Below are positions 59,701-64,000 of a stretch of 64,000 nucleotides of DNA, piece after piece. The position numbers and the translations under genes were made by a program. Below the pieces are notes generated by a model. It saw only the letters and a program-made list of their open reading frames with translations, did no database searches and had not been told where the DNA came from. The stretch lies in the NCBI GenBank assembly GCA_016290775.1, contig JAEEVF010000009.1, positions 62,001 to 126,000 of the forward strand. Reading direction: 5' to 3'. How positions within the stretch are numbered: position 1 is the first letter of the stretch; each line of letters starts with the position of its first letter. This DNA comes from Acetatifactor sp. (lineage in GTDB: Bacteria > Bacillota > Clostridia > Lachnospirales > Lachnospiraceae).

Positions 59701-60876
59701 ATGTGGAGGATCAAGCATATTTTTGACGGTGATTTCGGATGTGAGGAACGGGCGCCGGGGCAGGAAGAAATGATGGTTTCGGTGACGCTTGAAAATGACC
59801 AGGGGGAAGTAAAATACGTAACGGTTGCGGACGCATGGCTTACGGAGCAGGGGCTCGACGTGGGCAGCATCTGGTCGGAAAGGGAGGAAAAAATGCTAAA
59901 GGACAAAACATTGGGGGAAATTCTGGAGGACCCGAGGCTCGCTCAGATCGCGCCGGATGCGATCAGTAAGTGGGATCTGTCGAAGGAAGAATTCTATCAC
60001 TGGACGCTGCAGGAGATCGCCGACAAAATGGGCTGGGGAAACCTGGAATTCGGTTTTACAAGGCTCTTTGAGATCGCGGACCGAGGCCAGTATTATTATC
60101 CCTTATATTCCGCCGAAGAATGCAAGGAAGCGCCTGAGAAGGTGGGGAGAAACATTGTTTATTTCCCCTCGGACGACGCTGGCGCCGCAGACAGGCCCTT
60201 CATCTTCTTGGTTCCGGGAGGCGGGTTTTATAATGTCTGGAGCCTTACGGAGGGCTGGCCGGTGGCAAGGCATTTTAATGAGCTGGGGTACAATGTATTC
60301 ATCCTGACTTATCGCGTATCCACGGAAGCTTCTGCGGTGAAGGCCATGGACGACATGGCGCGCGCCATGGAGATCATCAAGGCAAGGAAGGATCAGTTTG
60401 GCGTGGATCCGGACAAATATATCACCTGCGGATTCTCGGCGGGCGGATATATCATATGCCTTTGGAATACGGAGAAAGGCTATGCGGCATATGATCTCGC
60501 AAAGCCCAAGGCATGCTTCCCCATTTACCCTGCGACTTCCTACCGCTTGCTCAATGAGAAGAACTGGGCGGAAGACGAGGACAAGGATGAATTTGCACGT
60601 AGCGGCCTGGGCTGTACCATGGAGGAAGCTTGTAACAGCTGCTTTGAGATCCCTTCCCACGCGGATGGCTTCCCGCCAACGGCGATTTTCGTTGCGGCCG
60701 GGGATGAATTGGTGAATCCGGAGCATTCCAAGATGCTGGCGAGAGCGCTGGATCAGTTGGGGATCCCGTGCAGGCTGGAGATTGGCCCGACGGGTGGACA
60801 CGGCTTTGCCGACGGCACGGGCATGTGCATGGAAGGCTGGCCCAAACGCGCCGTCGCATGGTTCGAGCAGCAATGA
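59701..60876 (+). CDS. Alpha/beta-hydrolase (BD-FAE/lipase-esterase type) with N-terminal extension
   Basis: The protein has 391 residues. C-terminal 280 residues: oxyanion motif FLVPGGGFYNVW, nucleophile elbow CGFSAGGY and a His in TGGHGFADG, an esterase triad like acetyl-esterase Aes. The N-terminal 110 residues (VSVTLENDQGEVKYVTVADAWL...) are a separate unknown domain. Start ATG at 59701 with GGGAGG upstream; longer starts lack a ribosome site. The TGA stop (60874-60876) lies in the first bases of a REP unit (GAGCC class). Confidence 0.78.
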   Translation: MWRIKHIFDGDFGCEERAPGQEEMMVSVTLENDQGEVKYVTVADAWLTEQGLDVGSIWSEREEKMLKDKTLGEILEDPRLAQIAPDAISKWDLSKEEFYHWTLQEIADKMGWGNLEFGFTRLFEIADRGQYYYPLYSAEECKEAPEKVGRNIVYFPSDDAGAADRPFIFLVPGGGFYNVWSLTEGWPVARHFNELGYNVFILTYRVSTEASAVKAMDDMARAMEIIKARKDQFGVDPDKYITCGFSAGGYIICLWNTEKGYAAYDLAKPKACFPIYPATSYRLLNEKNWAEDEDKDEFARSGLGCTMEEACNSCFEIPSHADGFPPTAIFVAAGDELVNPEHSKMLARALDQLGIPCRLEIGPTGGHGFADGTGMCMEGWPKRAVAWFEQQ

Positions 60877-60936
60877 GCCAAAAAGAACTGTCCCCAGTGG
60901 CTCATTTGTGCCAAAAAGAACCGTCCCCAGTGGCAC
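60873..60936. repeat. Two REP units: GAGCCA class and GTGCCA class
   Basis: The first unit has ATGAGCCA (60873-60880) pairing with TGGCTCAT (60898-60905) around AAGAACTGTCCCC. The second unit is 60908-60936, GTGCCA/TGGCAC. They are in direct orientation, period 33 bp with 4 bp between, like the array at 62243. The first unit includes the stop codon of the esterase gene. Confidence 0.9.
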
Positions 60937-60948
60937 ATGGAGGTGGAT

Positions 60949-61923
60949 ATGAGGGAGATCTGCAGGGAATTCATACAGAGCGATATCCTTGGCATTGTCC
61001 CGTTTGGCGACGGGCACATCAATGACACGTACCGCGCGACGACAAGCGACGGGGTTTATGTCCTGCAGCATGTGCGAAAGGCCATTGATATTGAGAAGCT
61101 GGAGCACAATTACAAGCTTTATGCCGGCGCGTGCGAAGCCGCTGGTCTATACTTCCCGACCTGGATGAAAAACCGTGCGGGAGCATATTTCTTCGCGGAT
61201 CCAAGCGGCGAGCACTGGAGAATGTATCCGTGGATCGAGGGCGAGGTTTTGGAAGCACCTCTTTCTGAAGAAGCGTTGATCGCCTGCGGGCGAGGCCTTG
61301 CAAGGATCCATGCGACCTTGCAGACCATTTCGGAGAAGCCGCAGGCGACCTATCCCATGTTGCATGACCTGTCGTATTATTATGATCGGTACCTGCGCGT
61401 GATCGGAGACGTGGGGGAGCGCTTGGGTGTTGCGGGCAAGGATTCGGACGCAGCGGGGCAGCGCTGCGAGACGCCGGGAGACGTGGCTTTAGAAGCCTTG
61501 ATCCAGGAGAGAATCACAGAGTTTCTGGAGTTGAAACTTGACAAGACCAAGGTGATCCATGGGGATCCGAAGCTTGCGAACATTCTGTTCCAGGACGGAA
61601 GAGTCATGGCATTCCTGGATTTTGACACGGTCATGCAGGGGTCGCTTCTTGAGGACGTGGCGGATTGCATCCGCTCTTGTTGCCTGCAAGACGGGAAGCT
61701 GGATCAGGCCGCCGCGCGGACTTTGATCCAGGGATATGTGACAGAAGCTCCTGAGCTACTTAGCGACGCGGAGAGAAAACTCCTTCCTACGGTAGTGCAA
61801 AAGCTCTTTTTTGAATTGGGACTTCGGTATTACACGGACGCGATCGCGAAGGAAAAATCATTCAAGGAAAAATATCCGGGATATCTACTCGAAAAGGCAC
61901 GGAAGTATTTTGCAATGCTCTGA
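60949..61923 (+). CDS. Aminoglycoside phosphotransferase-fold kinase (N-acetylhexosamine kinase-like)
   Basis: The protein has 324 residues. APH/choline-kinase fold: VPFGDGHINDTYRA glycine-rich loop, ATP Lys region VLQHVRK, catalytic VIHGDPKLANILF (Asp, Asn) and metal-binding FLDFDTVM. The N-terminal GHINDTY motif is typical of the mucin-desulfatase/N-acetylhexosamine-kinase group, so a sugar is a likelier substrate than an antibiotic. A low-complexity insert (VAGKDSDAAGQRCETPGD) lies near residues 160-177. The start at 60949 uses GGAGGTGG that directly follows the REP. Confidence 0.8.
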   Translation: MREICREFIQSDILGIVPFGDGHINDTYRATTSDGVYVLQHVRKAIDIEKLEHNYKLYAGACEAAGLYFPTWMKNRAGAYFFADPSGEHWRMYPWIEGEVLEAPLSEEALIACGRGLARIHATLQTISEKPQATYPMLHDLSYYYDRYLRVIGDVGERLGVAGKDSDAAGQRCETPGDVALEALIQERITEFLELKLDKTKVIHGDPKLANILFQDGRVMAFLDFDTVMQGSLLEDVADCIRSCCLQDGKLDQAAARTLIQGYVTEAPELLSDAERKLLPTVVQKLFFELGLRYYTDAIAKEKSFKEKYPGYLLEKARKYFAML

Positions 61924-61946
61924 ATCTAAAGGAGGAAAAGAGAGAC

Positions 61947-62204
61947 ATGAGTGAGGGCGAAGGAATGAACGATAAAGAGATTGATGATCTGATCAAAATG
62001 ATCGACGGCAAGATGGAAGAGGGCGTTGGCAGGCTCAAGGTGAACTTTACGGAGGCGCAGGACGCAGGCACTGTCAAGGAGCAACACCACCTCGGCAGGT
62101 GCGACGTGGGTAGCCCCTGGGCGAAAGGAACCGTGATGAATTGTGACGCCATCGATTTCAATCCATTGGGTGAGGAAAGCCGCGTGAAACTAAACCGCGA
62201 ATGA
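61947..62204 (+). CDS. Small conserved-type protein with HHLGRCDVGSPW motif
   Basis: The protein has 85 residues. Acidic N-terminal helix (DDLIKMIDGKMEEGVGRLKV), then EQHHLGRCDVGSPWAKGT. The His/Cys-rich motif suggests metal or redox binding. I recall similar short clostridial proteins without known function. AAAGGAGGAAAAG lies before the ATG. It ends 6 bp before a REP array. Confidence 0.6.
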   Translation: MSEGEGMNDKEIDDLIKMIDGKMEEGVGRLKVNFTEAQDAGTVKEQHHLGRCDVGSPWAKGTVMNCDAIDFNPLGEESRVKLNRE

Positions 62205-62209
62205 GCCAC

Positions 62210-62370
62210 GTGCCACTGGGGACGGTTCTTTTTGGCACATTTGTGCCAAAGAGAACCGTCCCCGGTGGCACATTTGTGCCAAAGAGAACCGTCCCCGGTG
62301 GCACATTTGTGCCAAAGAGAACCGTCCCCGGTGGCACATTTGTGCCAAAAAGAACCGTCCCCAGTGGCAC
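62210..62370. repeat. Array of five REP units
   Basis: Units are 62210-62238 (inverted), then 62243-62271, 62276-62304, 62309-62337 and 62342-62370 (direct, period 33 bp, spacer ATTT). Units 2-4 are identical and carry a variant core AAAGAGAACC and GGTGGCAC; unit 5 has the common core. This looks like recent tandem expansion. Confidence 0.95.
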
Positions 62371-62386
62371 ACGCTGGGCTAAAGCG

Positions 62387-64000
62387 TCATCTGTCTTCGA
62401 AGTATTCACGCGAGATTTCATGAGTGCGGATGATGGTTATGCCATCCAGGCGATCCAATTCAATTTCATCCCAGGTCAATGTGTTGTCATCCATCAGTAC
62501 GTATCTGTCATAGTATGTGATGGTGGAAGGAACGGAGCCCTCGCGAGGGATGCCTTCATAGTGCATGAGATATTTCCAGGTGGAGGCCGGTGAGTCGACA
62601 CCTGGTTCTTCGTGGATCACGTATTCGCCGTCGATCTTGTGGACGGGGCTCAGCGTAAACTGTGTCCCGTCGAAGCTCAAAAGATCGTAATACATCACGG
62701 GATAATCATCTTTGTAGGCGTCGTAGAATTCCTTCGAGACATTGCTTGGCATCGCGTAATAGTCACCAATGATCAGGGAGCCGGCCACACCTTTCAAAGA
62801 ATCTTCATAGAATCTGGTCAGGGCATCCTTATTGGCATATGCCTGCCCCTGTCTTTGCACGTAAACGCCGTCGGCGATGGCATCTTCCAGTTCCGTAGCT
62901 CCAGCCAGTTTTACGGCCTTTTTCGGCGCGATATACACTTCATTCATGTCTCCGTCCTTAACATTCGTGACGGTCACGTAAAGCAGGTCAAGGTCAGGAT
63001 ATTCTTCCAAGCTGTAAATGGCGTGATCATACATGTCCGCAGGCCTTCCTGATCCCAAGGGGTCTTCTCTGAATTCGGCGAGAAGATCTTTTTTAGTGAC
63101 TTTCTTTGCAGGAGCCGCAACGATCTCATAAGGCGCGAAGGAGCTTCCCACGGGCACGTAATATACGCTCGCCTTCAGGCAGGCTTCTTCGATGTCGGTA
63201 GTAGTGGTAACAGGATCCGTTGTAACGGAAGGATTACCCGCCTCCGTACCGGTTTGCGAGGTGATTTCTGAAGAGCCCTCGGAGCTTGCCACTTGCGCCT
63301 GTGAGCCTTCCTCAGACGACACCGATACAGAGCCTTCCTGAGAAGTGGGTTCCCCTTCTTCCTTGGAGGATTTCGGATTGGTCAAAAAGCAGATCGCAAG
63401 GATCACAAGAACTGCGATCGCACCGATGGTTAACCAGAATGCAGGCTTCTTGTAGTTCAGGATGTTCTTGATCCGGTTTTTCACGTTGATTTCGCCAAAG
63501 GCCAACGGGCAGGCCGTCACGTTACGCCTTGGCACGGCGCAGGCAAGGAGGGCTTCGGAATAGGCCGCAATGCCGCCGTGATCAAGGTCCTGCACCACCT
63601 TTTCGTCACAGGCAGCTTCCACGTCACGACAAAAGAGCAGATATGCGACCCAGCAAAGCGGATGGAACCAGTAAACGGAAAGTAACACGTAACCCAGCGG
63701 CTTCCACCAATGGTCGCGTCTCTTTAGGTGTGCGGTTTCGTGAAGGAGCACGTAATGCAGCGTGTCCTGATCAAGGTTCGCAGGCACATAAACGATGGGG
63801 CGAAAAACGCCGAGTAAAAAGGGAGTTTTCACCTCGTCACATTCGCGCACGGTCAGGTTTTCCGCAAGAGAAGAGTAGCCCTCCAGACTAGGCTCAAGAA
63901 AGACTGAAACGCTCTTTTTCAGGCGGACGTAGCGGAGCAAGGCCTGGAAGAACATAAGGCATGCGCCGATCAGCCAGAGGATCGAAAGCAAGGTCGCATT
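62387..64000 (-). CDS. M56 (BlaR1-like) membrane metallopeptidase, 5' part outside window
   Basis: The frame is open to the right window edge, so the N terminus is missing; the first internal start is a TTG ending at 63991. Seen are a membrane segment, the zinc motif HETAHLKRRD (HExxH), RDVEAACDEK, RIKNILNYKKPAFW and a membrane helix, then a Ser/Glu-rich linker (SSEEGSQAQVASSEGSSEI) and an outer domain of about 280 residues. Same family as the gene at the left edge but with a different, shorter ectodomain. A signal-sensing role is inferred. The C terminus lies 16 bp from the REP array. Confidence 0.85.
   Translation of the reverse strand, partial: NATLLSILWLIGACLMFFQALLRYVRLKKSVSVFLEPSLEGYSSLAENLTVRECDEVKTPFLLGVFRPIVYVPANLDQDTLHYVLLHETAHLKRRDHWWKPLGYVLLSVYWFHPLCWVAYLLFCRDVEAACDEKVVQDLDHGGIAAYSEALLACAVPRRNVTACPLAFGEINVKNRIKNILNYKKPAFWLTIGAIAVLVILAICFLTNPKSSKEEGEPTSQEGSVSVSSEEGSQAQVASSEGSSEITSQTGTEAGNPSVTTDPVTTTTDIEEACLKASVYYVPVGSSFAPYEIVAAPAKKVTKKDLLAEFREDPLGSGRPADMYDHAIYSLEEYPDLDLLYVTVTNVKDGDMNEVYIAPKKAVKLAGATELEDAIADGVYVQRQGQAYANKDALTRFYEDSLKGVAGSLIIGDYYAMPSNVSKEFYDAYKDDYPVMYYDLLSFDGTQFTLSPVHKIDGEYVIHEEPGVDSPASTWKYLMHYEGIPREGSVPSTITYYDRYVLMDDNTLTWDEIELDRLDGITIIRTHEISREYFEDR

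Noticed and set aside
60949..61923. Aminoglycoside resistance gene
   Set aside because: The fold is APH-like, but the N-terminal motif and length match sugar-kinase relatives better; there is no evidence for an antibiotic substrate.
62243..62370. CRISPR-like direct repeats
   Set aside because: The repeats are regular, but the spacers are an identical 4 bp (ATTT), the units are palindromic REP hairpins also found singly elsewhere, and no cas gene is present.
11118..62370. REP units acting as intrinsic terminators
   Set aside because: The T-run lies inside the hairpin loop rather than after the stem, and the stem is only 6-8 bp, so the units are not classical terminators, though an effect on mRNA stability is possible.
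62158..62421. Minus-strand ORF with peptide repeats (VPPGTVLFGTN)
   Set aside because: It is only the translation of the REP array, with no ribosome site; similar repeat-derived frames occur at every array.

Overview
The window looks like chromosome of a Gram-positive anaerobe of the Clostridia, most likely Lachnospiraceae. The reasons are strong AGGAGG-type ribosome binding sites, sigma-A promoters of TTGACA/TATAAT form, M56/BlaR1-type sensor peptidases at both ends, heterodimeric ABC exporters, a lantibiotic-type two-component/ABC cluster and the protein families present. The taxonomic call is inference from gene content; no rRNA or tRNA gene is visible. Nearly all 64 kb is coding, in short head-to-tail genes.

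Layout. 0-6.4 kb: an M56 peptidase (cut by the window edge), an esterase, and a convergent AraC-GGDEF fusion regulator separated by a bidirectional terminator. 6.4-11.1 kb: a membrane protein, then a heterodimeric ABC exporter pair preceded by a 36-codon leader ORF and a terminator/antiterminator arrangement that looks like ribosome-controlled attenuation. 11.1-46.3 kb: about 35 genes, all on the plus strand, mainly single small enzymes (at least nine GNAT domains, three Nudix hydrolases, two nucleoside phosphorylases, HAD, metallo-beta-lactamase fold, DHFR, serine hydrolases, EamA, MATE and AEC transporters, a GH2 glycosidase with a Gfo/Idh dehydrogenase). Many are domain fusions. 46.2-53.9 kb, minus strand: a second ABC exporter pair, a serine hydrolase, an XRE-methyltransferase fusion and an ABC-F ATPase. 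54-62.2 kb, plus strand: iron-type alcohol dehydrogenase, response regulator/ABC/histidine kinase cluster, esterase, kinase-like phosphotransferase and a small conserved protein. 62.4-64 kb, minus strand: a second M56 peptidase, cut by the window end.

The most striking feature is a family of palindromic repeats scattered from 11.1 to 41.3 kb and again at 60.9-62.4 kb. The 29-bp unit has a short terminal stem (usually GTGCCA/TGGCAC) around a strongly conserved asymmetric centre (AAAGAACCGTCCCC). It also forms 95-bp and 142-bp composite elements with internal hairpins. Terminal and internal stems covary between copies. A single Y1/HUH transposase of the REP-associated type (RAYT) sits among them at 33730-34467. 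One repeat lies directly after its stop codon, and its promoter -35 box appears to come from a repeat remnant. The repeats separate one- to three-gene modules, extend or terminate reading frames, and occur as inverted pairs around genes. Together these look like a RAYT/REP system that has shaped this accessory-enzyme region.
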